A stretch of 64,000 nt of DNA, from positions 1,798,001-1,862,000 of the forward strand of contig NZ_CP080492.1 of the NCBI RefSeq assembly GCF_019464495.1, in the 5' to 3' direction. A program made the position numbers and the translations under genes. The notes under the pieces are model-generated. The model saw only the letters and a program-made list of their open reading frames with translations. It made no database searches and had not been told where the DNA came from. Below are positions 27,435-35,831 of this stretch, piece after piece (the first letter of the stretch is position 1; the number at the start of each line of letters is the position of its first letter). Origin of the DNA: Leucobacter luti (GTDB lineage: Bacteria > Actinomycetota > Actinomycetes > Actinomycetales > Microbacteriaceae).

Positions 27435-28868
27435 ATGTCGCAACAGACCGCATCGGTCACCGCCCAGCCCGCCCGCAGACTCCCCCGCTGGGTCACCTCT
27501 TTCGGGTGGCAGATCCTCGCGGCGCTCGTCCTCGGCCTTGTCCTCGGCGGGATCGCTATGTCGCTCGGGCCCGACGCTGAGGACAACCCCAACGGACTCC
27601 ACGCAACGCTCGCCACCATCGGCGGCAGCTATGTGTCGCTGTTGCGCGCCGCCGTGGTTCCTCTGATCTTCACAGCGATCGTGTCGAGTATCGTCGGCCT
27701 GCGCAAGGTCACGAACGCGGCCCGCCTCGCCGGCCAGACGCTGCTCTGGTTCGCCATCACCGCCCTCATCGCGGTCACGATCGGCATCGTGCTCGGTGTA
27801 ACACTGCAGCCAGGCGCCTCAGCCTCGCAGACCGAGCTCGCCACGAGCGACCCGTACACCGTTGGCACCTGGTGGAACTTCCTCACCGGCCTCGTACCCG
27901 GCAACTTCCTCGGCCTCACGGTCGGCGGCTCCGTCGATGCTGAGACGGGCGCACTGAGTGCGAGCCCGAGCTTCAACGTGCTCCAGGTCATCGTGATCTC
28001 CGCCGCGGTCGGCATCGCCGCACTGAAGATCGGCGAGAAGGCCGAACCGTTCATCCGCCTCACTGAGTCCGCACTTGCCGTCATCCAGAAGGTGCTGTGG
28101 TGGATCATCCGCATCGCCCCGCTCGGCACCGTCGGACTGATCGGTAACGCTGTTGCCGAATACGGCTGGAGCAAGATGGGATCGCTGACCTGGTTTGTCG
28201 CGGTGCTCTACGTGGGCCTCGCCCTCGTCCTGTTCGTGGTGTACCCGATCCTGGTGCGCGCGCACGGCCTCTCCGTGAAACAGTACTTCTCAGGCGTGTG
28301 GCCAGCGGTGCAGCTTGGCTTTGTCAGCCGCTCCTCGATCGGCACTCTCCCGCTGACGCAGCGGGTGACCGAGCGCAACCTTGGCGTCCCCCGCGGCTAC
28401 GCGTCCTTCGCCGTGCCGCTTGGCGCGACCACCAAGATGGACGGGTGCGCGGCGATCTACCCGGCAGTGGCTGCGATTTTCATTGCCCAGTTCTTCGGCA
28501 TTGAACTGACGATCGTGCAGTACTTGCTCATCGTCCTCGTCTCCGTGGTGGGTTCGGCAGCTACGGCCGGCACCACCGGTGCGACCGTGATGCTCACGCT
28601 GACGCTCTCCACACTGGGCCTGCCGCTCGAGGGCGTTGGCCTGCTGCTCGCCGTCGACCCGATCATCGACATGGGACGCACTGCGGTGAACGTCGCTGGC
28701 CAGGCACTCGTGCCGGCAATCGTCGCCAAGCGCGAGGGGATCATCGATATGGACCTCTACAACGCGCCTCGTCGCGGCCAGGCTTTCGACAACGACGATG
28801 TGGACGCTGAACTCGCAGCGGCCAACGCCGCCGATGCAGCGGACGCCGCGGAGCCGGCCACCCGCTAG
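27435..28868 (+). CDS. Dicarboxylate/amino acid:cation symporter
   Basis: A 477-aa secondary importer of the DAACS (GltP/DctA) family with about eight helices and two re-entrant loops. [10 protein letters not shown] is the serine-rich HP1 loop (here RSS, not SSS). [18 protein letters not shown] and the later [15 protein letters not shown] supply the sodium- and substrate-binding residues; the MGRTAVNV Asp-Arg pair is typical of acidic amino acid or dicarboxylate carriers. A short Ala/Asp-rich C-terminal tail is unusual but harmless. It is divergent from the YajQ gene (162-bp gap, with TACACT at 27342 as a possible -10) and ends 32 bp before a long hairpin. Confidence 0.93.
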   Translation: MSQQTASVTAQPARRLPRWVTSFGWQILAALVLGLVLGGIAMSLGPDAEDNPNGLHATLATIGGSYVSLLRAAVVPLIFTAIVSSIVGLRKVTNAARLAGQTLLWFAITALIAVTIGIVLGVTLQPGASASQTELATSDPYTVGTWWNFLTGLVPGNFLGLTVGGSVDAETGALSASPSFNVLQVIVISAAVGIAALKIGEKAEPFIRLTESALAVIQKVLWWIIRIAPLGTVGLIGNAVAEYGWSKMGSLTWFVAVLYVGLALVLFVVYPILVRAHGLSVKQYFSGVWPAVQLGFVSRSSIGTLPLTQRVTERNLGVPRGYASFAVPLGATTKMDGCAAIYPAVAAIFIAQFFGIELTIVQYLLIVLVSVVGSAATAGTTGATVMLTLTLSTLGLPLEGVGLLLAVDPIIDMGRTAVNVAGQALVPAIVAKREGIIDMDLYNAPRRGQAFDNDDVDAELAAANAADAADAAEPATR

Positions 28869-28899
28869 CCCCTCACCGCATACGGCCGCAAAGCCACAA

Positions 28900-28980
28900 C
28901 TGACCCCCAAGTGAGCTACTGACCCTCGAATGAAGCGAATATCGCTCAATTTGAGGGTCAGTAGTTCACTTGGGGGTCAG
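28900..28980. repeat. 81-bp near-perfect inverted repeat between convergent genes
   Basis: Two 39-bp arms (starting CTGACCCCCAAGTGA) differ at only four positions, with a 3-bp centre inside AGCGAATATCGCT. Two of the differences become G-U pairs in RNA. The element occupies most of the gap between the symporter gene and the convergent ABC permease gene. It could terminate both, but it is far longer than a normal terminator and lacks a T-run. A dispersed intergenic palindrome is an alternative. Confidence 0.85.
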
Positions 28981-29006
28981 CTCTGCGATCAGCCGCCCCC
29001 AAGCAT

Positions 29007-29720
29007 CTACCGCACCGAGGCGCGACGCATCGCGAACCAGGTGGCGACCAACGCCGCGACGATCACGCAGCACGCGATCAGCGCAAACCAACCGCGAGTC
29101 GCATTCGCAAGTATTTCCCCGAGGTTCGGCGCCAGGATCAACAGCAGGAAGGCGAGCGCGAGGCCAAACGAGATGCCGACGATCGCGGGCCCCTTCGCTC
29201 CGAACCGCACCCAGACCGCTCCGAAGAAGCCACCGATCGTGAGGCAGAACAGCACGCCGATGAACCCTGTTGCGCCGAGGATCCAGGGGTTCCCCGCGCC
29301 GACAGCATAGGTGTCGAGTACATAGGTATTCGAGAACCAGTGCCCCGTGGCGAGCTCGACACCCAACAGCGCGACGAGCAGCACGGCAACATAGGCGGAC
29401 TGCAAGACATTCGAGAGCATCGTGCCGACAATGAAGTTCCGGCGGGTGGTCCCGAGCGCGAGGGCGAACGGGTAGGTCGTGGCCACCGCCTGCACTCCGT
29501 AGTAGATCAGGAAGCCAGGCAGCGACCACACCACGCCCATGTTCATGCGCGCACCATCGATGTACTCGGCACCGCCCCCGGTCAGACCAGTGGCGCGCTG
29601 AATCGCGAGGGCAATAATGATCGAGACGATCAGTACGAGCCCCAGGATCATTGCCGGGGTCGCAAAGAAATTGTCGAGCCGGTTCATGTGTAGCCTGGTC
29701 ACTTTGAGCGCGCGGTTCAT
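29007..29720 (-). CDS. ABC-2-type permease of a GntR-regulated transporter
   Basis: A 237-aa integral membrane protein with six predicted helices and no ATP-binding motif. It is the third gene of the GntR/ATPase/permease operon and overlaps the ATPase gene by 4 bp. FALALGTTRRNFIVGTML resembles the cytoplasmic loop of ABC-2 permeases. The substrate is unknown. Related YtrA-type operons respond to cell-wall antibiotics. Confidence 0.82.
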   Translation of the reverse strand: MNRALKVTRLHMNRLDNFFATPAMILGLVLIVSIIIALAIQRATGLTGGGAEYIDGARMNMGVVWSLPGFLIYYGVQAVATTYPFALALGTTRRNFIVGTMLSNVLQSAYVAVLLVALLGVELATGHWFSNTYVLDTYAVGAGNPWILGATGFIGVLFCLTIGGFFGAVWVRFGAKGPAIVGISFGLALAFLLLILAPNLGEILANATRGWFALIACCVIVAALVATWFAMRRASVR

Positions 29721-30637
29721 GCGGCTCTCCTTTCCTGAGATACCGATTCCGAGGCTTCCGCTGCCGCATGATCAAAGCCATATGCGGCCACGAGTTCTTG
29801 CAGTGAGACCGAGCTCATCTCCAGCCCGAGCTCCGCGGCGAGCGTGCGATCTGCCGCCGCTGGCGCGCCATTCACCACAGCCGACGCGAGCCCGCCGAGC
29901 CCGCGGCGGGACAGCACGTCGCGACCGCCAAGATATTGTTCGAGCGCACCCGCCTTGCCCGCGATCTGGTGGGCGCCGCCACGCAGTGCTTCGACATCGG
30001 CGTGCTGCACCACGCGGCCCTGTTCGAGGATGATGACGCGTTCAAGCAGCCGGTCCATCTCGTCGATGAGGTGCGTTGAGAGCACGATCGTGCGCGGATG
30101 CTCCGCATAGTCGTGCAGCAGCTCGTCATAGAACACTCCGCGCGCCGTAGCGTCCAGCCCGAGATACGGCTCATCGAAGAAGGTAATGGGGGCGCGCGAT
30201 GCGAGGCCGAGCACGATGCCGAGCGCCGAGAGCTGGCCGCGCGAAAACTTCTTCACGACCGGCTTCGTCGGGATCCGGAACCGCGCGATCAAGCGGTCCG
30301 CGACCTCCTGCGACCAGTTCGGATAGAACACCGCCGCAGCGCGGATTGCGTGCTTCAATTTGTAGTCGTCCGGATAGCGCTGGTTGTCACGCACAAAACA
30401 CATCTGCTCGATGGCGGCCGCGTTCTCGAACGGTTCGTGCCCCGCGACGCGGATCGTGCCGGATCCCGGCCGATCCTGCGCGGTGATGAGCGCCATCAGC
30501 GTGGTCTTCCCAGCGCCATTGCGTCCGAGTAGTCCGGTGATGACATTTGCCTGGATGTCGAGCGTGACGTCGTCAAGCGCGATTCCCCCGCTATAACGTC
30601 GCGTGAGTCCGCGGGTCTGTATGGCTGTCGTGGTCAT
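29717..30637 (-). CDS. ABC transporter ATPase, YtrB-like
   Basis: A 306-aa ATPase. Walker A is GLLGRNGAGKTTLMAL and Walker B is ITFFDEPYLGLD. The signature motif is degenerate: FSRGQLSALGI instead of LSGGQ, as in the YtrB/GntR-linked subgroup. The H-loop His is in LSTHLIDEMDRLL. A C-terminal extension of about 90 residues follows. Four-base overlaps with both neighbours indicate translational coupling. Confidence 0.9.
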   Translation of the reverse strand: MTTTAIQTRGLTRRYSGGIALDDVTLDIQANVITGLLGRNGAGKTTLMALITAQDRPGSGTIRVAGHEPFENAAAIEQMCFVRDNQRYPDDYKLKHAIRAAAVFYPNWSQEVADRLIARFRIPTKPVVKKFSRGQLSALGIVLGLASRAPITFFDEPYLGLDATARGVFYDELLHDYAEHPRTIVLSTHLIDEMDRLLERVIILEQGRVVQHADVEALRGGAHQIAGKAGALEQYLGGRDVLSRRGLGGLASAVVNGAPAAADRTLAAELGLEMSSVSLQELVAAYGFDHAAAEASESVSQERRAA

Positions 30638-30999
30638 GATGCTGCCTCCCCTTTCTCGGAGATGAGGGTGATGATGTCGTCAGTGCTGAGCCCGAGCCGT
30701 GTCGCTTCAGCAATGAGTGGATCGACGAAGTCTGTGACGAAGGCGGTGTGGCGGCCGGCCGCGATCTGGGCGCGTGCTCCGGGAGCAACGAACATGCCGA
30801 TGCCGCGCTTCTTGTACAGCACGCCCTGATCTACAAGGAGATTCAGTCCTTTTCCCGCGGTCGCGGGGTTGATGCGCAGGTGCGCGGCGAACTCGTTTGT
30901 AGAGGGAACTTGCTCCTCTTCGGCGTACACGCCGGTCAGGATCTCGTCAGATAAGCGGTCGGCCAGCTGGAGAAATATCGGCCTCGTGTCATCAAACAC
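30634..30999 (-). CDS. GntR-family (YtrA-like) repressor of the ABC operon
   Basis: The start is best placed at GTG 30999 (121 aa), because an AAGGAGG ribosome site ends 5 bp before it. The ATG at 31014 would make that site part of the coding sequence. The winged-helix domain spans about residues 1-70 (RPIFLQLADRLSDEILTG, VPSTNEFAAHLRINPATAGKGL, VLYKKRGIGMFV). The short C-terminal helical tail is that of the YtrA subfamily. A palindromic site overlapping its own promoter predicts autorepression of the whole operon. Confidence 0.9.
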   Translation of the reverse strand: MFDDTRPIFLQLADRLSDEILTGVYAEEEQVPSTNEFAAHLRINPATAGKGLNLLVDQGVLYKKRGIGMFVAPGARAQIAAGRHTAFVTDFVDPLIAEATRLGLSTDDIITLISEKGEAAS

Positions 31000-31017
31000 T
31001 CCCACCTCCTTCATTGG

Positions 31018-31065
31018 TTAGTTACTTCACTAATGAACCTAGGTGGTTCGAGTCGGGGTTGTCAA
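31018..31065 (-). promoter_or_regulatory. Promoter and operator of the GntR-ABC operon
   Basis: On the minus strand a perfect -35 TTGACA (31065-31060) is followed after 18 bp by TAGGTT (31041-31036) as -10. Just downstream lies the inverted repeat TTAGT-N6-ACTAA (31018-31033), positioned over the likely transcription start. The repressor GTG lies 19 bp further on. A YtrA-type regulator bound there would block initiation. Confidence 0.75.
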
Positions 31066-31135
31066 GCACCGACATTCATCGGATGATTGTGAGGGGCGCC
31101 TACATCTCGCCCCATTCACGCGCCAGGAAGCCGGT

Positions 31136-31984
31136 ATGCCAGCACAAAATATTGCCATTAGCCACGCCGACACCGGCCTCGTCACCGCGGAAGTGGGGCG
31201 CGCCGAGCGCATTTCGCCAAGCTTCGTGCGCCTCACGCTCGTCGGCCCCGAGCTGCGACAGTGGCGCCACATTGGCTTCGACCAGTGGTTCCGGCTCGCG
31301 ATCCCCGTTGCAGGCGACACCACACGGTTTGATCGCCTCTCAGAGCGCTTCGACATGCGAGGTTACCTGCGCTACCTCACCCTGCCGAAAGCCACCAGGC
31401 CCGCGATCCGCAGCTACACCGTGCGAGAATTCCGCGCAGAGGCCGGTGAGATCGATGTCGACTGTGTGGTGCACGGGGCTCCGCACGACCCCAGCGCCGG
31501 ATCGGCGCACGACGCAGGCATCGCCGGCCCCTGGGCCGCCTCCCTCCCCCAAGGAGCCCGCGTCGCTCTCATCGATCAGGGCTGTGGCTACCGGCCAACG
31601 AGAGGCGCAGCCCCCCACATCGTCCTCGCAGGGGACGAGAGCGCGCTTCCGGCCGTAGCTGGAATTCTGCGGGATCTTCCGCGAGACGCCACCGGCGATG
31701 CGTTGATCGAGGTGCCTGATCCCGCGGACCGACAGCCTCTGCACGCCCCGGACGGGGTCGCAGTGCACTGGCTCACGCGCTCACCCCACGACCGCCCGGG
31801 CACTGCGGCGCTGGAACGCCTGCGCAATCTGCCGGCATGGGATCCAACGCCGAGCAATCGCGAGTTCCGTGCGTTTGTTGCCGGCGAGCAGCAACTCGCC
31901 ACCGGTGGTCGCCGCGCCCTCGTTGCAGAGCGCGGCGTGGCGAAGGCTGATGTCACCTTCTGCGGCTACTGGCGCCAGAAATAG
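31136..31984 (+). CDS. Siderophore-interacting protein (flavin-type ferric reductase)
   Basis: A 282-aa protein. ATG 31136 has an AGGAAG site; the frame is open upstream but without a ribosome site. The first half is the FAD-binding barrel with RSYTVREFR as the flavin contact. The central HGAPHDPSAGSAHDAGIAGP and GPWAASLPQGARVAL, and the later LAGDESALPAVAGIL, are standard for the SIP family. The C-terminal VTFCGYWRQ box closes the NAD(P)H-binding half. It reduces ferric siderophores in the cytosol to release iron. No siderophore transporter or clear iron box lies nearby. Confidence 0.92.
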   Translation: MPAQNIAISHADTGLVTAEVGRAERISPSFVRLTLVGPELRQWRHIGFDQWFRLAIPVAGDTTRFDRLSERFDMRGYLRYLTLPKATRPAIRSYTVREFRAEAGEIDVDCVVHGAPHDPSAGSAHDAGIAGPWAASLPQGARVALIDQGCGYRPTRGAAPHIVLAGDESALPAVAGILRDLPRDATGDALIEVPDPADRQPLHAPDGVAVHWLTRSPHDRPGTAALERLRNLPAWDPTPSNREFRAFVAGEQQLATGGRRALVAERGVAKADVTFCGYWRQK

Positions 31985-32006
31985 CCCCTCGGCAACGCGG
32001 CCGCTG

Positions 32007-32067
32007 CCCGCTACCCGCTACCCGCTACCCGCTACCCGCTACCCGCTACCCGCTACCCGCTACCCGC
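32007..32067. repeat. Heptamer microsatellite (CCCGCTA), eight perfect copies
   Basis: Eight uninterrupted copies of the 7-bp unit run from 32007 to 32062, with a partial ninth to 32067. The array sits between the siderophore-interacting gene and the stop codon (32071-32073) of the convergent kinase, ending 3 bp short of the latter. Copy number should vary by slippage. Expansion would not alter either protein. Confidence 0.95.
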
Positions 32068-32070
32068 ACA

Positions 32071-33162
32071 TTATCGAGCTACTGGGAGCCGCACCGAGAC
32101 CCGCAGGCCACCCGGCTCAAGCGGCGTGAGGGTCAACTCGCCGTCGTGTGCGCGCACGATACTCTGCACAATCGCGAGGCCGAGCCCGACTCCGGGGCGT
32201 TCAGTGCGACGGCGCTCAGCCCCTCGCTGGAATGGCTCGGTCAACGTCGCCACGGTTGCGGGATCAAGCGCGGCGCCAGTGCTTGTGACGGTGAGCTCAG
32301 CGGCCTCTGGGGCGGTGCTAGTGGTGACCCACACCGCCCCGCCCGCGCTGAGGTTGTGCACGATCGCGTTGTGCACCAGATTCATCGTGACCTGGAGCAG
32401 CAATGCCGGCGATCCGGCGGCATGCGCAGCCTCGCCCACCGCCACGAGGGTGACTCCGTGCTGCTCGGCGAGCGGCAGCAGTGTCTCCGTCGCCTCTTCT
32501 GCGAGCAGCGAGAGGTCGACCCGCTCATGCGTGAACGAGCGCTGGCCGCTCCGGCTGAGAAGCAGGAGCGCCTCAGTCAGCTCAATCGCGCGATCGTTGA
32601 CCGCAGTGAGACGCGCCACGAGTTCGGGGCTGTCGCAATCCGGGTCTTTGCGCGCAACATCAAGCTGCGCGCGCGTAATCGCGAGCGGTGTGCGCAATTC
32701 ATGTGATGCGTTCGCAGCAAAGCGCTGCTGCTCTGAGACATGCGCTTCCAGCTGTGCGAGCATCGCATCGAAGCTGTCGGCGAGTTCGCGAAACTCGTCT
32801 TGCGGGCCCTCAAGCGCGACCCGCGTGGAGAGGGCACCGGCGCCGGCCGCCCGTGCGGCCTGTGTGATCCGCGTGAGCGGGGACAGCATCCGTCCGGCGA
32901 GTAGCCAACCGCCGACGAGTCCGAGCAGGAGCAAAAACACCAACGCCCACAGCGCGGCCGGTCGAAACGCGCGCACCAAGTCGTCGCGACCGGGCATAAA
33001 CCCGTCCGGGAGCGCTGCGGCGTCCGGCGGCACATATCGCAGCAAGAAGGCCCACACCACCAGGAGCAGGAGCATCCCGGCGACCATCAGAAATCCGGCA
33101 TAGCTCAGCGTGAGCTTCAGCCGCGCACTCATGCCGCGCGGACGCCCCAGCCCTGGCGTCAC
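32071..33162 (-). CDS. VanS-like sensor histidine kinase
   Basis: A 363-aa kinase. The GTG start overlaps the regulator stop as GTGA; an ATG at 33132 is an alternative. TM1 is near residues 16-38 and TM2 near 70-95, with a short external loop of about 30 residues. HAMP is followed by ASHELRTPLAITRAQ (phospho-His), N-box NLVHNAIVHN, a G1 region reading TSTGAALDP and G2 GVGLGLAIVQSIV. The tiny sensor loop resembles kinases that read the membrane or a lipid-linked wall ligand. The neighbour across the divergent regulator is a VanY-like carboxypeptidase, which supports a wall-sensing role. Confidence 0.88.
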   Translation of the reverse strand: MTPGLGRPRGMSARLKLTLSYAGFLMVAGMLLLLVVWAFLLRYVPPDAAALPDGFMPGRDDLVRAFRPAALWALVFLLLLGLVGGWLLAGRMLSPLTRITQAARAAGAGALSTRVALEGPQDEFRELADSFDAMLAQLEAHVSEQQRFAANASHELRTPLAITRAQLDVARKDPDCDSPELVARLTAVNDRAIELTEALLLLSRSGQRSFTHERVDLSLLAEEATETLLPLAEQHGVTLVAVGEAAHAAGSPALLLQVTMNLVHNAIVHNLSAGGAVWVTTSTAPEAAELTVTSTGAALDPATVATLTEPFQRGAERRRTERPGVGLGLAIVQSIVRAHDGELTLTPLEPGGLRVSVRLPVAR

Positions 33163-33845
33163 TCGGCGCCCCCGGTCCCCACATCAATCCGATACCCAAC
33201 TCCGGGCACCGTGGCGATCAGCCACGGCTCCCCGAGCCGTTTCCGGAGCGCAGACACCGTGATTCGCACCGCGTTGGTGAACGGGTCAGCGTTCTCATCC
33301 CACGCCCGCTCCAGCAGAGTCTCAGCGCTCATCACTCCGCCTTCAGCGGCGACGAGCACCTCTAGCACCGCAAACTGCTTGCGCGTGAGCGCAATATAGC
33401 GCCCGTCCCGATACACCTCGCGCCGGAATGGGTCGAGGGTGAGGCCAGCAATCTCGCGCACAGGCGGCCGGTGGTGTGCGCGGCGCCGATCCAGCGCGCG
33501 CAAGCGCAGCACCAGTTCTTGCAGCGCGAAGGGCTTCGTCAGATAGTCGTCCGCACCGAGCTCGAACCCAGACGCCTTATCGTCCAGGCGATCCGCGGCG
33601 GTGAGCATCAGAATCGGTGTGCCAACGCCGGACGCGACGATGCTTGCTGCCACGTCGTCACCCGAGGGGCCGGGAATATCGCGGTCGAGCACAGCGATGT
33701 CGTAGTCGTTGATGCTGAGTAACTCGAGCGCAGTGTCACCGTCGCCCGCAACATCGGCCGCGATCGCCTCAAGCCTGAGCCCATCACGGATCGCGGAAGC
33801 CAGATCAGGCTCGTCCTCGACGAGTAGTACGCGCATGGGACCCAT
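33159..33845 (-). CDS. VanR-like OmpR-family response regulator
   Basis: A 228-aa regulator; translation may instead begin at MRVLLVEDE (33836). The receiver has the acidic pair, Asp54 (Asp51 from the second start) in AVLDRDIPGP, and Lys in YLTKPFALQEL. The winged helix contains IALTRKQFAVLEVLVAAEGG and RITVSALRKRLG. It is strongly similar to the regulator at 21617-22315, so the two systems look like old paralogues. It is divergent from the carboxypeptidase gene, which is its probable target. Confidence 0.92.
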   Translation of the reverse strand: MGPMRVLLVEDEPDLASAIRDGLRLEAIAADVAGDGDTALELLSINDYDIAVLDRDIPGPSGDDVAASIVASGVGTPILMLTAADRLDDKASGFELGADDYLTKPFALQELVLRLRALDRRRAHHRPPVREIAGLTLDPFRREVYRDGRYIALTRKQFAVLEVLVAAEGGVMSAETLLERAWDENADPFTNAVRITVSALRKRLGEPWLIATVPGVGYRIDVGTGGAE

Positions 33846-33923
33846 CGTACGATCCGAGACCTATCGTTGGTGTATCGAAAACCGTGTACGCGCTGGCAAC
33901 ATGGCACGCGGTGAACTGGCTCT

Positions 33924-34609
33924 ATGCGTTACGAATCACGCGGCCTCAGGTTCCGCAAAGCACTCGTGCCCGCCCTCATCATCGCCGGGGCGGCATCTCT
34001 CCTCGCGCTCATTGCGGGGGTCGCAGTCGCCCAGGTTGCAGCGCCAGCCATCGCCGGGGCCGCACGCGAAGGGAAAGCCGGCACGCAGGTGGCTGGAGAG
34101 GAGGGTGGCGGATCCGGATCTGTCGACGCACGCGGCGCTGGAGCTGGGCCAACCGGATCCGGCGACGTCGACGGCCTCCTGCCCGACGGCACCACACCAT
34201 TCGACGATGCACAGCCTGGCGTGACCGGGCTCGCTCCCGAACTGCTGAGCGCGCTGCGCGAGGCAGCGCGCGCGGCCGAAGCCGAGGGCATCACGATGAC
34301 CGTGACGAGCGGCTGGCGCTCGCCCGCGTACCAGCAGCAGCTGCGCGTGGATGCCATTGCAGAGTACGGCTCGGAAGCGGAGGCCGCGCGCTGGGTGGCC
34401 TCCCGGAGAAGTCCGTGCACGTCTCTGGCGAAGCGGTCGACGTCGGGCCGTGGGACGCGGCGCAATGGGTCGCCGACAATGGAGCCCAGTTTGGCCTCTG
34501 CCAGGTGTATGACAATGAGCCGTGGCACTTCGAGCTGCGTCCCAACGCTGCGACAACCGGCTGTCCCGAGCTCTACTGGGATCCGAGCTACGACCCGCGA
34601 TTGCAGTAA
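33924..34609 (+). pseudogene. VanY-like D,D-carboxypeptidase (M15), frameshifted
   Basis: An N-terminal membrane anchor (residues about 12-36) and a Gly/Ser-rich linker precede the M15B domain: VTSGWRSPAYQQQLRVDAI, then EAARWVA. The frame breaks at CCC 34402-34404. The next frame supplies PEKSVHVSGEAVDVGPW (zinc His and Asp of the SxHxxGxAxD motif), then VYDNEPWHFELR (third zinc ligand and catalytic Glu) and a stop at 34607-34609. Adding one C restores a 228-aa enzyme with every catalytic residue. It would trim the terminal D-Ala of wall precursors outside the membrane. It is divergent from a VanRS-like pair. Either a one-base mutation or a base-call error. Confidence 0.88.
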
Positions 34610-34736
34610 TCACGCCTGCCACGGCTCGCACGGGGCCTCACCAGAGCGGGCGTCCGTGCAAAAGGATCGACGCTGCACCCGAACACGTGCGGGTCGTCGT
34701 GAGCCGCGCTCAGAGCGCCAATCGCTGGCTCGAATT

Positions 34737-34800
34737 ACACAGCTGTAATTCATCCACAGCCTGTGGACAGCCCTGGGGATAGCTTGTGGACAGTGTAAGG
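34737..34800. promoter_or_regulatory. Palindrome plus DnaA-box-like cluster, copy 1
   Basis: ACACAGCTGT is followed by the 20-mer TGTAATTCATCCACAGCCTG (34744-34763), which recurs exactly at 35776. Two TGTGGACAG motifs follow, one mismatch from the actinobacterial DnaA box TTGTCCACA read in reverse, together with TGGGGATAG. It lies upstream of the CPBP protease gene, within a 226-bp gap after the carboxypeptidase gene. Confidence 0.55.
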
Positions 34801-34835
34801 TGACTACGACCAACTCTGGACGGAGTCTCAATATC

Positions 34836-35780
34836 ATGAACGTTCGCACCCTCCCGGCACCCACCGCCGGGATGCTCCGGGCGCAGCGCCCCACAGGCAT
34901 CATCATGGCGTTCGTGGTGCTCTTCATCGCGCTCCTGGCGCAGACGATCCCCACCGTTGGCATCACGATCGCGGACTCGCTCACCGGAGCCTCACCGGCC
35001 GGCGCAGCCAGTGAGCCAGCGCTCGCCGAAACCCACGAGCGCGTGCGGCTGAGTGTCCTACTCCTGTCGTTCGCGTTGACGATTGGAGTGCTGTGGCTGT
35101 GGGTTCGCGCGAAAGAACAACGGCCGTTCGCGTCGCTCGGCTTTGAGTCGCGCCGCGGAGCCCTCCGGGTCGCTCTCCGCGGCGCGGGAATCGGCCTCGC
35201 GATGCTCATCGTGTGCCTCCTCGTCCCGCTCGCACTCGGCGAGGTGCAGCTCAGTTGGGCGGCGCCCAGCGGTGCGGGCGCTACCTTTATTTTCCTGATG
35301 CTCGCGGCGTTTCTGGTGCAGGGGAGCGCCGAGGAGATCCTGCTTCGCGGCTTCCTCACCCAGGCCGTCGCACGACGCTGGGGGCTTGTGGCTGCGGTCA
35401 TCACCCAGGCCGTGGTATTTGCCGCGATTCACGGCGCGAACGCCGGAGTGGGGGTGCTTCCCGTGGTGAACCTACTGCTGTTTGCGAGCTTCGCGAGCTT
35501 CCTGTCGCTGGCCGACGGGAGCCTGTGGGGCATCTGCGCGATGCACGGAGTGTGGAACTGGGCGCAGGGCAATCTGTTCGGCGTGGCAGTCTCCGGCAAC
35601 GCCGCTGCGGACTCTCTCTTCACGATCACGAGTTCAGGATCGACGAACGAACTGATCTCCGGCGGCAGCTTCGGCCTTGAAGGAAGCCTGGTGACGACGG
35701 CGGTCTATCTGATCGGCGTCGCGATCGCGTGGCGTGTGTGGCGCGCACGTCGGGGACACGATGAAACTACACCGGTGTAA
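34836..35780 (+). CDS. CPBP (CAAX/ABI) family intramembrane metalloprotease
   Basis: A 314-aa membrane protein. ATG 34836 has GGACGGAG at suitable spacing; the GTG at 34800 does not. About eight helices. The Abi motifs are present in order: EEILLRGFL (paired Glu and Arg), FAAIHG (His) and MHGVWNWAQGN (second His, Asn). Such proteases cleave or process membrane or prenyl-like substrates; bacterial members often protect against bacteriocins or process signal peptides. It is flanked on both sides by copies of the DnaA-box-like element, and the downstream copy contains its own stop codon. Confidence 0.88.
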   Translation: MNVRTLPAPTAGMLRAQRPTGIIMAFVVLFIALLAQTIPTVGITIADSLTGASPAGAASEPALAETHERVRLSVLLLSFALTIGVLWLWVRAKEQRPFASLGFESRRGALRVALRGAGIGLAMLIVCLLVPLALGEVQLSWAAPSGAGATFIFLMLAAFLVQGSAEEILLRGFLTQAVARRWGLVAAVITQAVVFAAIHGANAGVGVLPVVNLLLFASFASFLSLADGSLWGICAMHGVWNWAQGNLFGVAVSGNAAADSLFTITSSGSTNELISGGSFGLEGSLVTTAVYLIGVAIAWRVWRARRGHDETTPV

Positions 35781-35828
35781 TTCATCCACAGCCTGGGGAT
35801 AACGTTGTGAACAACTTGTGGATATGCC
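35770..35828. promoter_or_regulatory. Palindrome plus DnaA-box-like cluster, copy 2
   Basis: The perfect palindrome ACACCGGTGT leads into the same 20-mer as copy 1 (TGTAATTCATCCACAGCCTG at 35776-35795). GGGATAA, TTGTGAACAA and TTGTGGATAT follow, which resemble DnaA boxes in reverse with one or two mismatches. The CPBP protease stop TAA lies in the 20-mer. The element sits between this gene and the convergent response regulator. Confidence 0.55.
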
Positions 35829-35831
35829 AGG

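Noticed and set aside
31041..31062. GGTTCGAGTC looks like a tRNA T-loop
   Set aside because: The flanking bases cannot form the five-pair T-stem, and no acceptor or anticodon arm can be built; the stretch instead fits the GntR promoter spacer.
34737..35828. Chromosomal replication origin
   Set aside because: The DnaA-like motifs are imperfect and there are no dnaA, dnaN, recF or gyr genes; kept only as a finding on a repeated element.
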